Positions 16,342 through 24,716 are shown, counted from the stretch's first letter. The stretch is DNA of 48,879 nt from Desulfovirgula sp. (GCA_020725525.1 DYEX01000015.1:1-48879), one strand, 5' to 3'. Made by a program: numbers and translations. The notes: a model not told the origin generated them from the sequence alone.

Positions 16342-17115
16342 ATGTCCACGCGTAACGGACAAACTGTACAATCGCTGGACCGGGCTTTAAAAATTCTCGA
16401 AGTTTTAGGTAACAATCAAAAAGGCCTGGGGGTTACCGAACTGGCTCACGAAGTTGATCTCCATAAAAGCACCGTCCACCGCCTTCTTAATACACTGGCC
16501 CAGAGAGGTTATGTCGAGAAAGATCAGGAAACGGAAAAGTATAAATTGGGTTTAAAAATTGTTGAGTTAAGCAACAAAATTTTGACCAACATGGAATTGC
16601 GCGAAGAGGCCCGGTCTTACCTGGAAGAATTGATGAAATATGCCAATGAAGTGGTACACCTGTGTGTTTTGCGGGAGGGTGAAGTAGTCTACATTGATAA
16701 AGTTGAGTGCCCAAATACGATTCGAATGTATTCGCAAATTGGCCGGCGCGCACCCGTTCATTGTACAGGAGTAGGAAAAGCTATTCTAGCCTTTCTGCCT
16801 GAAGATGAGATCATAAGTATTTTGAAAACAAAAGGCATGCCGCAAAAAACGCCTAACACTATTACTGATCTCCAGGAGATGCTTAAACATTTGAAAGAAA
16901 TCCGGCATTTAGGTTATGCTGTAGATGAAATTGAGCACGAACCTGGTATCCGTTGTGTTGCCGCGCCTGTTTGGGATCACACAGGGCAGGTCGTAGCGTC
17001 TATAAGTGTCTCAGGACCGGCATATCGTTTAACCCGGGAAAGAGTACCTGAACTGGCGGTTAAAGTTAAGGAAACCGGACTGAAGATCTCTCGCCGTCTC
17101 GGCTATTGTCCTTAA
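16342..17115 (+). CDS. IclR family transcriptional regulator of the sugar-acid island
   Basis: A 257-residue regulator. An N-terminal winged helix (about residues 8-70; LGVTELAHEVDLHKSTVHRLL is the recognition part) is followed by the IclR effector domain, seen in GRRAPVHCTGVGKAILAFLP and DEIEHEPGIRCVAAPV. Members often sense pathway acids such as 2-keto-3-deoxygluconate (KdgR). The start is ATG 16342 with AGGGTG seven bases upstream. It sits 17 bases after the aldolase and directly ahead of a promoter with two copies of the proposed operator. I infer that it controls three promoters in the island. Confidence 0.92.
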   Translation: MSTRNGQTVQSLDRALKILEVLGNNQKGLGVTELAHEVDLHKSTVHRLLNTLAQRGYVEKDQETEKYKLGLKIVELSNKILTNMELREEARSYLEELMKYANEVVHLCVLREGEVVYIDKVECPNTIRMYSQIGRRAPVHCTGVGKAILAFLPEDEIISILKTKGMPQKTPNTITDLQEMLKHLKEIRHLGYAVDEIEHEPGIRCVAAPVWDHTGQVVASISVSGPAYRLTRERVPELAVKVKETGLKISRRLGYCP

Positions 17116-17143
17116 TTTTGTAGTGAGACCTGATGTTATATTG

Positions 17144-17214
17144 TGGTATAGTAGCTAGTTAATGGTTCTTTTCTTTTAAAAATAATATGAAACAAGATAT
17201 CATATTATGAAACA
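17144..17214 (+). promoter_or_regulatory. Promoter and paired predicted IclR operators ahead of the KDPG aldolase/kinase operon
   Basis: TGGTATAGT (17144-17152) is an extended -10. Two direct copies of the proposed operator, ATAATATGAAACA (17182-17194) and ATATTATGAAACA (17202-17214), lie 20 bp apart, two helical turns, so they face the same side of the DNA. Confidence 0.65.
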
Positions 17215-17260
17215 TCCAGGCGCTTTGGCCCCAGAGCAAAGAAAAGCCGAGGTGAATTTA

Positions 17261-17905
17261 ATGAGTTTGGATCTGATAACAGATACCGGTCTCGTCGTTA
17301 TTATTCGGGGAACGAAAAAAGAAGAATTGTTACCGGTAGTTGATGCTCTTCGGGAAGGAGGTGTTAAGGTAATAGAGGTAACCTGCAACACTCCGGGAGC
17401 CCTGGAAATGATCGGCGAACTAAGGAACAAATTTGGTAACGAATTATCAGTAGGAGCCGGTACGGTACTGGACCGGGAAACAGCCAGGCTGGCTATTTTA
17501 GCAGGGGCTCAATTTCTCATCTCACCGCACCTTTCCAGAGAGGTAGTGGAAGTGGGAAATTTCTACGGTAAGGCAGTGATACCGGGAATAATGACTCCCA
17601 CTGAAATTGCCCAGGCCCTCCAATGGGGCGTAAAGATGGTGAAGGTATTTCCGGCAGCGGCTCTCGGGGCGAAATATTTTACTGACGTTTTAGGTCCCCT
17701 TGCTCAAACACAGCTGATGGCAGTGGGTGGTGTAAATATTGCCAATGCCGGTGACTTTCTGCAGGCCGGGGCAACGGCTTTAGGCATTGGCAGCGATCTG
17801 GTAAACAAGGAGGTAGCACGAAGGGGTAGCTACCGGGAAATTACCGCTAAAGCAAGGCAATATTTAAAAATAATCACCGAGGTAAGACAAAAAAACGTCC
17901 AATGA
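17261..17905 (+). CDS. KDPG/KHG aldolase (first copy)
   Basis: A 214-residue class I aldolase of the Eda family, which splits 2-keto-3-deoxy-6-phosphogluconate (and often 4-hydroxy-2-oxoglutarate) to pyruvate plus an aldehyde. Catalytic positions are seen in VVIIRG (Arg), VIEVTCNTPGA (Glu) and MVKVFPAA (Schiff-base Lys). VGAGTVLDRETA is the phosphate-loop region. The start is ATG 17261 after GAGGTG; the earlier in-frame ATG 17207 lies inside a predicted operator. A second, divergent copy is at 18897-19538, on the other side of the kinase. Confidence 0.9.
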   Translation: MSLDLITDTGLVVIIRGTKKEELLPVVDALREGGVKVIEVTCNTPGALEMIGELRNKFGNELSVGAGTVLDRETARLAILAGAQFLISPHLSREVVEVGNFYGKAVIPGIMTPTEIAQALQWGVKMVKVFPAAALGAKYFTDVLGPLAQTQLMAVGGVNIANAGDFLQAGATALGIGSDLVNKEVARRGSYREITAKARQYLKIITEVRQKNVQ

Positions 17906-17946
17906 CTACTGACTTTACAACTTCGTTTTTAAGGGAGAGGACTAAG

Positions 17947-18897
17947 ATGCCGGAAGTAGTTACACTGGGAGAAACCATGGTTCTGATGAACCCGGATAGT
18001 TCCGGACCTTTAAAATATGTTACTCGCTTTACCAAACAGATTGGTGGCGCCGAATCCAACTTTGCCATTGGTGTTGTCCGGCTCGGACATGGTGCCGGCT
18101 GGATCAGCCGAGTGGGTAATGATGAATTTGGCAAGTATATAGTAGCTTTCATTCGGGGAGAAGGGGTTGATACGTCTCAGGTTAAGTTTGATCCCGATGC
18201 CCCTACCGGATTGTACTTCAAGGAACGGCGGGAGTACGGCGAAAGTAAAGTGTACTATTATCGCCGGGGCTCTGCTGCGAGCCGGCTTTCCCCGGAAGAT
18301 CTTGATCCTGACTATATTGGGTCAGCTAAGTTTTTGCATGTTACCGGAATCACGCCGGCACTGAGTGAATCATGCTACCGTACTGTCAAAGAGGCAATCA
18401 AAATTGCCAAAAGCCGGGGGGTAAAAGTCTCTCTGGATCCCAACATCCGGCTGAAGCTGTGGAGCAAGGAACGCGCCAGAGAGGTCATTATGGAGTTAGC
18501 CACCCAGGCTGATATTATTCTGCCCGGTCTCAGTGAAGGAGCCATTCTGGTCGGGGAATGGGAACCGGAGAAAATTGCCGCTAAATTTCTGAACCAGGGA
18601 ATAGAAACGGTTGTGGTTAAGTTGGGAAAAGAAGGTGCTTATTTTGCTTCAGGATCAGAGAGCAAATTTGTACCTGGTTATCCAATTGAAAGAGTGGTTG
18701 ACCCCATCGGAGCCGGGGATGGATTTGCCGCCGGCTTTATCGCCGGTTTGCTCAAGGGTTATAGCATTGAAGAATCAGTGAAGCTGGCCAACGCTGTGGG
18801 CGCGCTGGCTACTACCGTGACCGGTGATGTGGAAGGGCTGCCTACCATGGAAGAGGTTGCTGTCTTTCAAGGAAAAAAGGAGGGGGTTGATCGTTAA
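17947..18897 (+). CDS. kdgK: PfkB family carbohydrate kinase, probable 2-keto-3-deoxygluconate kinase
   Basis: A 316-residue ribokinase-family enzyme. The N-terminal GETMVLMNPDSSGPL and the substrate GG motif (QIGGAESNFA) fit KDG kinases. The anion-hole/catalytic motif DPIGAGDGFAAGF is near residue 258. It would phosphorylate 2-keto-3-deoxygluconate or a close analogue for the flanking aldolases. The start is ATG 17947 with GGGAGAGG upstream. An ATG at 17902 overlaps the previous stop but lacks a ribosome site. It overlaps the next aldolase by one base (TAATG). Confidence 0.87.
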   Translation: MPEVVTLGETMVLMNPDSSGPLKYVTRFTKQIGGAESNFAIGVVRLGHGAGWISRVGNDEFGKYIVAFIRGEGVDTSQVKFDPDAPTGLYFKERREYGESKVYYYRRGSAASRLSPEDLDPDYIGSAKFLHVTGITPALSESCYRTVKEAIKIAKSRGVKVSLDPNIRLKLWSKERAREVIMELATQADIILPGLSEGAILVGEWEPEKIAAKFLNQGIETVVVKLGKEGAYFASGSESKFVPGYPIERVVDPIGAGDGFAAGFIAGLLKGYSIEESVKLANAVGALATTVTGDVEGLPTMEEVAVFQGKKEGVDR

Positions 18898-19538
18898 TGA
18901 AAGGATTGGAGAAACTTACAGCCAGTGGTGTCGTGGCGGTAGTCCGGGGAGCCAAAGCCGAAAGTATCCTTAACATAGCACGGGCTTTAAAAGCCGGTGG
19001 TGTCACTGCCATTGAGATTACCGTGGATGCTCCCGGGGCGATGGAGATGATCAAGCAACTTACCTCCGGGCTGGGAGATGAGGTGTGGGTTGGAGCCGGA
19101 ACCGTCCTGGATGGGGAAACTGCCAGGCTGGCCATTCTGGCCGGAGCGGAGTTTATTGTCTCCCCCAGCCTCCACCCGGACGTCATTACCATCTGTAAGC
19201 GCTACGGAAAAATTATAATCCCCGGGGCGATGACTCCTACTGAAATTGTAAAAGCCTACGAACTGGGAGGAGACGTAATCAAGGTTTTCCCTGCCGGTGT
19301 TTTAGGGCCTCAATATATCAAGGATGTACGCGGACCTCTGGGGCACATTCCACTAATACCCACAGGGGGCGTCGACCTGCATAACGCCGCCGATTTCATC
19401 CGCGCCGGCTGTATAGCCATCGGGGTGGGCGGTTCCCTGATCTCTCGAAAGGATGTTGTGGAAGGAAACTGGGAGTCGATTACTGAAAAAGCCCGCCAGT
19501 TCGTAGAAACGGTCCGGCTAGCGAGGTCGGAACGATAA
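18897..19538 (+). CDS. KDPG/KHG aldolase (second copy)
   Basis: A 213-residue Eda-family aldolase clearly homologous to, but diverged from, the copy at 17261. Catalytic residues appear in VAVVRG, AIEITVDAPGA and VIKVFPAG; VGAGTVLDGETARLAILAGA is almost the same as in copy 1. The Thr/Val and Asp/Asn differences after the Glu suggest a different stereochemical preference, for example a phosphogalactonate-type substrate; this is inference. AAGGAGGGGG precedes ATG 18897. The next gene starts immediately after its stop. Confidence 0.9.
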   Translation: MKGLEKLTASGVVAVVRGAKAESILNIARALKAGGVTAIEITVDAPGAMEMIKQLTSGLGDEVWVGAGTVLDGETARLAILAGAEFIVSPSLHPDVITICKRYGKIIIPGAMTPTEIVKAYELGGDVIKVFPAGVLGPQYIKDVRGPLGHIPLIPTGGVDLHNAADFIRAGCIAIGVGGSLISRKDVVEGNWESITEKARQFVETVRLARSER

Positions 19539-20468
19539 ATGAAACCTACGGTTCTTATTTCCTCTGCTTCTTTTGGCAGGCTGTCCGGGGATGCTCTTGA
19601 GTTCCTGGCCAGGGCAAAGGTTAAAGTTGTGCATAACCCATTCGGCCGCACCCCAACCGAGGAGGAAATGGTAGGGCTGATCCAGGGGATAGACGGGGCA
19701 ATTGTCGGTACCGAACCCATAAGTGCCCGGGTTCTGGAACGAGCGGATCGGTTGAAGGTAATTGTTAGAAGAGGTACCGGGCTGGACAATATTGATCTGG
19801 TAATAGCCCGGCGAAAGGGTGTGCAGGTATTTAATACCCCGGGAACTGTTGAGGATTCAGTAGCCGAATTAACAATGGGGCTCATCCTTGCTTTGGCCCG
19901 ACAATTGACAGCACTGGATAAAGCCCTTAAAAATAACCGGTGGTGGAAGCTGCCAGGTATTGAACTGGCTGGAAAGGTTCTGGGTCTCGTGGGATTGGGG
20001 CAAATCGGCCAGGCAGTGGCCGAAAGGGCCAAAGCATTTAAGATGAGGGTTGTCTATTACAGCCGTACCAGGCGGTTTGATCTCGAGGAACGACTTGGGG
20101 TAACCTTTATGCGGTTGGACCAACTGTTGCAAGAGAGCGATTTTGTAACCCTCCATGTACCTTTAAGCAAGGAAACCACGGGTCTGATTGGAGAACGAGA
20201 ATTAGCCCTGATGAAGCCTGCGGCCTTTCTCATTAATACAGCCAGGGGTGCGGTGATTGACGAAGAGGCATTATATCGCTTTTTAGAGGAAGGGCGGATA
20301 GCCGGAGCAGCTTTGGACGTGTTCAAGCAAGAACCTCTCCGCGATAGCCGGCTTCAAAAACTGGATAATGTTATTCTCACCCCTCACGTTGGTACCTACA
20401 CGAAAGAAGCTGCCCAGAAAATGGATCTCAAGGCAGCCGAGTTAGTTTTGAAGGTTCTGCAATCCTAA
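19539..20468 (+). CDS. D-isomer 2-hydroxyacid dehydrogenase (phosphoglycerate dehydrogenase-like)
   Basis: A 309-residue NAD-dependent dehydrogenase. The dinucleotide motif GLGQIGQAVAERAKAF lies near residue 150. The catalytic Arg is in INTARGAVID, the Glu in FKQEPL and the His in LTPHVGTYT. It starts directly after the second aldolase, and the operon position suggests reduction of a 2-keto acid or oxidation of a 2-hydroxyacid from the pathway, regenerating NAD+. There is no ACT or other C-terminal regulatory domain, so a serine-pathway role is unlikely. Confidence 0.88.
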   Translation: MKPTVLISSASFGRLSGDALEFLARAKVKVVHNPFGRTPTEEEMVGLIQGIDGAIVGTEPISARVLERADRLKVIVRRGTGLDNIDLVIARRKGVQVFNTPGTVEDSVAELTMGLILALARQLTALDKALKNNRWWKLPGIELAGKVLGLVGLGQIGQAVAERAKAFKMRVVYYSRTRRFDLEERLGVTFMRLDQLLQESDFVTLHVPLSKETTGLIGERELALMKPAAFLINTARGAVIDEEALYRFLEEGRIAGAALDVFKQEPLRDSRLQKLDNVILTPHVGTYTKEAAQKMDLKAAELVLKVLQS

Positions 20469-20492
20469 ATATTTCCAAAAGAGGTGGAGAAA

Positions 20493-21488
20493 ATGAGTCA
20501 ATTCAAGGTTGTGGTAACCGATTACGAGTATGGAAACCTTAAGTATGAAGAGGAGATCCTGGCAAGGGCTGGTATTACCCTGGTCCCTGCCCAGTGCCGG
20601 ACTGAAGAAGAATTGATTGCCGCCTGTAAAGATGCCCACGGCCTGTTAAACCAGTATGCTCAAATTACAAGGCGCGTCATTGAGGCGCTGGATAACTGTA
20701 AAGTAATTGCCCGTTACGGGGTGGGAGTAAATACTATTGACCTTGCGGCGGCGACGGAAAAGGGGATTTGTGTGGTCAATGTGCCGGATTATTGCATGGA
20801 CGAAGTTTCCGATCACGCTCTTGCCCTGCTGCTGGCCTGTGCCCGGAAAGTAGTTCTGTTAAATAACAGCGTGAAAGCAGGGACATGGGATTACAAAATA
20901 AGCAGGCCTATTTCACGCCTACGGGGTCAAACCCTGGGAATTGTCGGATTTGGCCGTATACCCCGCACCCTGGCGGAAAAAGCAAAACCTTTTGGTTTTC
21001 ACCTGCTGGTATATGATCCCTATCTTACCCAGGCAGACGTAGAACCTTACGGAGCTACTCTGGTTGAGTTGGAGGAGCTGCTGGCTAAATCTGACTTTGT
21101 TTCTGTGCATGCTCCGTTGACCCCGGAAACTTATCACCTGATTGGTGAAAAAGAATTGGGGTTGATGAAGCCCAGCGCATTCATTATTAATACTTCAAGA
21201 GGTCCTGTTATCGATGAAAAGGCCCTTATTAAAACTTTGCAAGAGGGGCGCATTGCCGGAGCAGGGCTGGATGTCTTGGAAGAAGAGCCTGCTCCCCGGG
21301 ACAATCCTCTGCTGACCATGGATAATGTCATTATCAACCCCCATGTTGCATGGTACTCCGAGCAAGCTGAAATAGAGCTGCGGACAAAGGCGGCCCAGGG
21401 AGTGGTAGAAGTGTTGCAAGGTTATTATCCCAGAAACCTGGTAAACAAGGAAGTTAAAGAGAAAGTGCATTTAAAAAGGCTGCCATAG
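20493..21488 (+). CDS. C-terminal-binding-protein-type D-2-hydroxyacid dehydrogenase
   Basis: A 331-residue 2-hydroxyacid dehydrogenase of the CtBP-like bacterial branch (VVVTDYEYGNLKYEEEIL, VPDYCMDEVSDHALALLL). The nucleotide motif reads GFGRIPRTLAEKAKPFG, with Pro in the last Gly position as is common in that branch. Catalytic Arg (INTSRGPVID), Glu (LEEEPAP) and His (INPHVAWYS) are present. The ATG follows GAGGTGG. It is the last gene before a strong terminator. It is only distantly like the preceding dehydrogenase, so it is not a recent duplicate. Confidence 0.87.
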   Translation: MSQFKVVVTDYEYGNLKYEEEILARAGITLVPAQCRTEEELIAACKDAHGLLNQYAQITRRVIEALDNCKVIARYGVGVNTIDLAAATEKGICVVNVPDYCMDEVSDHALALLLACARKVVLLNNSVKAGTWDYKISRPISRLRGQTLGIVGFGRIPRTLAEKAKPFGFHLLVYDPYLTQADVEPYGATLVELEELLAKSDFVSVHAPLTPETYHLIGEKELGLMKPSAFIINTSRGPVIDEKALIKTLQEGRIAGAGLDVLEEEPAPRDNPLLTMDNVIINPHVAWYSEQAEIELRTKAAQGVVEVLQGYYPRNLVNKEVKEKVHLKRLP

Positions 21489-21492
21489 TATA

Positions 21493-21512
21493 GAAGCCTG
21501 GTTTCAGGCTTC
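21493..21512 (+). other. Short hairpin just after the hydroxyacid dehydrogenase
   Basis: GAAGCCTG, loop GTTT, CAGGCTTC, four bases past the stop, without a T-run. It may protect the 3' end ahead of the true terminator 43 bases further on. Confidence 0.4.
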
Positions 21513-21554
21513 CAGGCTGAATTCTGCATTGAAACAATATGAGATTTTTATAAT

Positions 21555-21586
21555 GCTGAAGCGTGATTATCACGCTTCAGCTTTTT
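21555..21586 (+). terminator. Rho-independent terminator of the aldolase/kinase/dehydrogenase operon
   Basis: Perfect 11-bp stem GCTGAAGCGTG / CACGCTTCAGC, loop ATTAT, then T5. Confidence 0.9.
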
Positions 21587-21630
21587 GGGTTGACAGACGA
21601 ATTTAACTTACTTTTAAGGCCGGTGAATAA

Positions 21631-22284
21631 ATGTTTAAAGGAATTCTTTTTGATCTTGACGGGACATTGATAGATACCCTACAGCTAATTGAAGAATGCT
21701 ACCGTTTCACCTTTCATAAAAAAATGGGCCTGGACGTACCTGTTCAAAAAATTATGAAGCACCTGGGACTTCCGTTGAAGGATATCTGTACCATTTTTGC
21801 TCCAGACAGGGTTGAAGAAGCCATAAGTTATTACTTAGAGGCTTATAACCGGCACCATGACCGGCTTATCAAGGTATATCCCGGGGTATGGGAAGTTTTA
21901 GACCATATAAAGGACAATGGTCTCAAACTGGGAGTTGTTACGTCCAAAAACCGGACTAATACCGGCAAGGCGTTAAAGCTGTTTGGAGTGGAGCAGTTTT
22001 TGGATGTAATAGTTAGTTCAGACGATTGTCGGCTTCATAAACCACATCCTGAGCCGGTATTAAAAGCATTAACATTTTTGCAGATTGATCCCGGGCAAGT
22101 CCTTTTGATAGGTGACAGCCCTTATGATATTAGGGCCGGAAAAGCCGCCGGTGTTAAAACAGGCGGCATAACGTGGGGGGTATCTACCAGTGAGGAACTG
22201 CTGGCTTATCAACCAGATTTTTTGCTAGGGGGTCTAAATGAAGTTTTGGACATCATTGGCCTGACCGGGAAGGTACGAAGGTAA
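21631..22284 (+). CDS. HAD-superfamily phosphatase (PpaX/phosphoglycolate phosphatase type)
   Basis: A 217-residue haloacid dehalogenase-like hydrolase. Motif I is FDLDGTLIDT, motif II is VVTSKNR, the Lys is in DDCRLHKPHPEP and motif III is LLIGDSPYDIRAGKAAG. The helical cap between motifs I and II fits the Gph/PpaX subgroup. It lies after the operon terminator and carries its own weak ribosome site. A house-cleaning or pathway sugar-phosphate phosphatase is plausible, but no substrate can be named. It is still within the AT-rich block. Confidence 0.85.
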   Translation: MFKGILFDLDGTLIDTLQLIEECYRFTFHKKMGLDVPVQKIMKHLGLPLKDICTIFAPDRVEEAISYYLEAYNRHHDRLIKVYPGVWEVLDHIKDNGLKLGVVTSKNRTNTGKALKLFGVEQFLDVIVSSDDCRLHKPHPEPVLKALTFLQIDPGQVLLIGDSPYDIRAGKAAGVKTGGITWGVSTSEELLAYQPDFLLGGLNEVLDIIGLTGKVRR

Positions 22285-22372
22285 ATGTTTACCGGAGTAG
22301 AGATTGTTCTTAGTTTCCCTGATTGGGCGTTTTGAAAAATTTAGTTAAGAGGTTTTTTCAGGAGGCAAAAAT

Positions 22373-22744
22373 ATGGAGATTGCCCTTATTGCCCATGATA
22401 AGAAGAAAGAAGAAATGGTTAAGTTAATTAAAGAGAACAAGGATTTTTTCAGCAGGCACAGCCTGATAGCAACTGGTACAACCGGGAAGATGATTAAGGA
22501 TAAAACAGGACTTCCTGTCGAGTGTCTTATGTCAAGACCATTGGGAGGAGACCAGCAGATTGGTAGTAGAATCGCTGCAGGTGAGGTGGACCTTGTGATT
22601 TTTTTGAGGGACCCGCTGACTGCCCAACCTCATGAACCGGATATTAGTGCCTTGATAAGAATTTGCGACGTCCATGACATACCTGTTGCGACTAATTTGG
22701 GAACAGTTAAGTTAGTGTTACAAGCATTGGCGACAATGGAGTAA
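22373..22744 (+). CDS. mgsA: Methylglyoxal synthase
   Basis: A 123-residue enzyme converting dihydroxyacetone phosphate to methylglyoxal and phosphate. Family motifs are [30 protein letters not shown] with the catalytic Asp, and [17 protein letters not shown] with the second Asp; HDIPVATN closes the domain. It is slightly short but complete. It would give a phosphate-releasing bypass when triose phosphates from the aldolases accumulate. It is the last intact AT-rich gene before the CO dehydrogenase remnant. Confidence 0.95.
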   Translation: MEIALIAHDKKKEEMVKLIKENKDFFSRHSLIATGTTGKMIKDKTGLPVECLMSRPLGGDQQIGSRIAAGEVDLVIFLRDPLTAQPHEPDISALIRICDVHDIPVATNLGTVKLVLQALATME

Positions 22745-22807
22745 GAAGTATTGCCTTATTCCATTGATTTTTCTTTAGCTGCTGAGCTATTAAAAGGGGT
22801 TTTTTAG

Positions 22808-24082
22808 AGCCTGGAACCAGGCGCCGAGTATCGCTTAATAGCCAGTTTGCTGCTGGAAGGAACTGCCGGACACATTTATTTTTTCTCCCGGGGTACCCCC
22901 ATGCCCCATGAGGTGGAAGTGGACCTGGGCATCATGGATCCCGACTACGTGAACATTGTTTTCAACGGCCACGAACCGTGGGTGGGCGTGGCCACCATCC
23001 TGGCCGCCCGGGACCCCCAGGTGCAGGCCCAGGCCCGGGAGGCGGGCGCCAGGGGTGTGCGGGTAACCGGTTCCATCGAAAGCGGCCAGGAGGTACTCCA
23101 GCGGTTTGCCATCGATGAAGTCTTCCGGGGATTGACGGGAAACTGGCTGACCATTGAACCTCTACTGGCTACCGGCACGGTAGACGTTTTTGCCATGGAC
23201 GAAAACTGTTCTCCCCCCTGGCTGGCCCCTTACGCCGAAAAATACGGTGTCACCCTGGTATGCGTTTACGACCTGGTGCGCATGCCCGGGGTGGAAAAAC
23301 ACCTGGACTACAAGCCCACGGAAGTGGCCGGCCAGGCCCGGGAATTAATCCGCCTGGGAATTGAAAATTTTAAGGAGCGTCACTCCCGCATTATGCCCCG
23401 GGTGCCCCGGAGGATGCAAAAGGCCATTGCCGGGTTTTCCACCGAAGCGGTACTCAAAGCACTGGGTGGCAGGCTGGATTCCCTGGTGGATGTGCTTAAG
23501 GCCGGAAAAATAAAAGGTGTGGTAGGCCTGGTCAACTGCACCACCATTTCTACCGGTCTCCACGACTACATGACCGTGGGGTTGGCGAGAGAACTGAACC
23601 GGCGCAACATACTGATAGTCAGCGGCGGTTGCGGCAACCACGCCCTGGAAGTGGCCGGCTTGGCCAGCCTGGAAGCGGCAGAGCAGGCGTGGGAAGGCCT
23701 GCGGGAGATCTGCTGGTCTTTAAATATCCCTCCGGTGCTCAGTTTTGGTACTTGTACCGATACGGGGCGCATTTCCATGCTGGTCACCGCTGTGGCCAAC
23801 CACCTGGGGGAGGACACCAGTGCTTTGCCCGTGGCCGTAACCGCGCCGCAGTACCTGGAGCAAAAGGCCACCATTGACGGGCTTTTTGCCCTGGCCTTTG
23901 GGCTTTACACCCATCTTTCGCCCACTCCTCCGGTAACCGGGGGCCCCGACCTGGTCAAGCTGTTGACCGAAGATCTGGAAGGAATTACCGGTAAGAAGGT
24001 TGCCCTGGGAGACGACCCGGTGCAGGCGGCCAACGGCATTGAGGAACACATTAACAAAAAACGTGCCGCCCTGGGAATTTAA
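22808..24082 (+). pseudogene. 5'-truncated CO dehydrogenase catalytic subunit (CooS-like)
   Basis: The open frame encodes about the C-terminal two thirds of a CooS-type Ni-Fe-S CO dehydrogenase. Putative C-cluster ligands are seen as the His in FNGHEPWVG and Cys in DENCSPP, VNCTTIS, SGGCGNHA and GTCTDTGR, with the Lys in EQKATIDG. The segment where CooS normally has a ligand Cys (GICCTGNE-like) reads GVRVTGSIESG and lacks it. The N-terminal helical domain with the B and D cluster cysteines is absent: the frame is closed by a TAG at 22805-22807. The first usable start (TTG 22847) has no ribosome site. The GC-rich codon use matches the host and contrasts with the genes just before. I call it a remnant; an unusual stand-alone protein is the alternative. 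Confidence 0.7.
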
Positions 24083-24154
24083 GCGTTAGCTGAGCGGAAA
24101 AGGTTCAGTCAAAATCTTTTAGGAAAGCATCATTCGCCGACAACCCACGTCTAC

Positions 24155-24184
24155 GCGACCAAATACGGGGCGACCAAATACGGG
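24155..24184 (+). repeat. Perfect tandem duplication of 15 bp
   Basis: GCGACCAAATACGGG occurs twice back to back (24155-24169 and 24170-24184) downstream of the CO dehydrogenase remnant, in otherwise gene-free DNA. Confidence 0.8.
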
Positions 24185-24218
24185 CGCAGTAACGAAAAAG
24201 TGCGCCGGAAACCAGGTT

Positions 24219-24254
24219 AAACCCCTTGCCATGTTCCATGGCGAGGGGTTTCTT
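24219..24254. terminator. Bidirectional terminator between the CooS remnant and the DUF3795 gene
   Basis: A 15-bp stem from AAACCCCTTGCCATG to CATGGCGAGGGGTTT (one GU pair, loop TTC) is followed by CTT on the plus strand and by AA on the minus side. The DUF3795 stop at 24253-24255 directly adjoins it. Confidence 0.7.
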
Positions 24255-24540
24255 AATGCTGGGGACCGGATCGGCGCCTGTACATTTGCAAAAAACTCAG
24301 GCTCAACGGATAGGGACCACGCTCATAGCGGGAACAGGGAAACTCGGAACAATCCCGGGAGCAGTAATCGATGTTCCGGGTAATGGCGCAGGCCAGCACG
24401 GGGCAGCGAAAACCCAACTGTTCCTGAAAGTTGATTTTGGCCCGGGCTTCAATGCTGCTGCCGGGACCGCAGGACGCACATTTGCCCCGGTTGTACAGGC
24501 CACAGGCATTGCAGGCCAGCCCACAGGGACCGGTAGCCAT
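24253..24540 (-). CDS. DUF3795 family Cys-rich protein
   Basis: A 95-residue protein with the family's spaced cysteines: CGLACNACGLYNRGKCASC at the N terminus and CPVLACAITRNIDYCSRDC then FPCSRY in the middle, a probable zinc or iron-sulfur binder of unknown role. The start is ATG 24538-24540 with AAGGAGG upstream. It has its own promoter (24602-24630). DUF3795 genes are common in anaerobic Clostridia and methanogens. Confidence 0.8.
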   Translation of the reverse strand: MATGPCGLACNACGLYNRGKCASCGPGSSIEARAKINFQEQLGFRCPVLACAITRNIDYCSRDCSEFPCSRYERGPYPLSLSFLQMYRRRSGPQH

Positions 24541-24601
24541 AAAAAAACCTCCTTCAAAATTAGCAGAAATAGCATGGTACAAACACGGCATTCCAGGAAA
24601 T

Positions 24602-24630
24602 ATTTTATCTATCGCTTTTTGCCATTTCAA
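24602..24630 (-). promoter_or_regulatory. Promoter of the DUF3795 gene
   Basis: On the minus strand TTGAAA (24625-24630) and TAAAAT (24602-24607) are separated by 17 bases, about 60 bases ahead of the start codon. Confidence 0.65.
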
Positions 24631-24687
24631 TGACTTCTTGTTTTTCTTAGAGGGCGCGTCCACTCTGGCCCAGCAACACCTAACCCC

Positions 24688-24716
24688 TTGACATTGGGTT
24701 AAGGATACAGTAAAAT
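24688..24716 (+). promoter_or_regulatory. Promoter of tRNA-Pro
   Basis: TTGACA (24688-24693), 17-base spacer, TAAAAT (24711-24716), about 22 bases before the tRNA: a strong consensus promoter. Confidence 0.85.

Noticed and set aside
21529-21542. Additional IclR operator near TGAAACAATATGA
   Set aside because: The half-sites are permuted relative to the 13-bp motif and it lies upstream of a terminator, not at a promoter.
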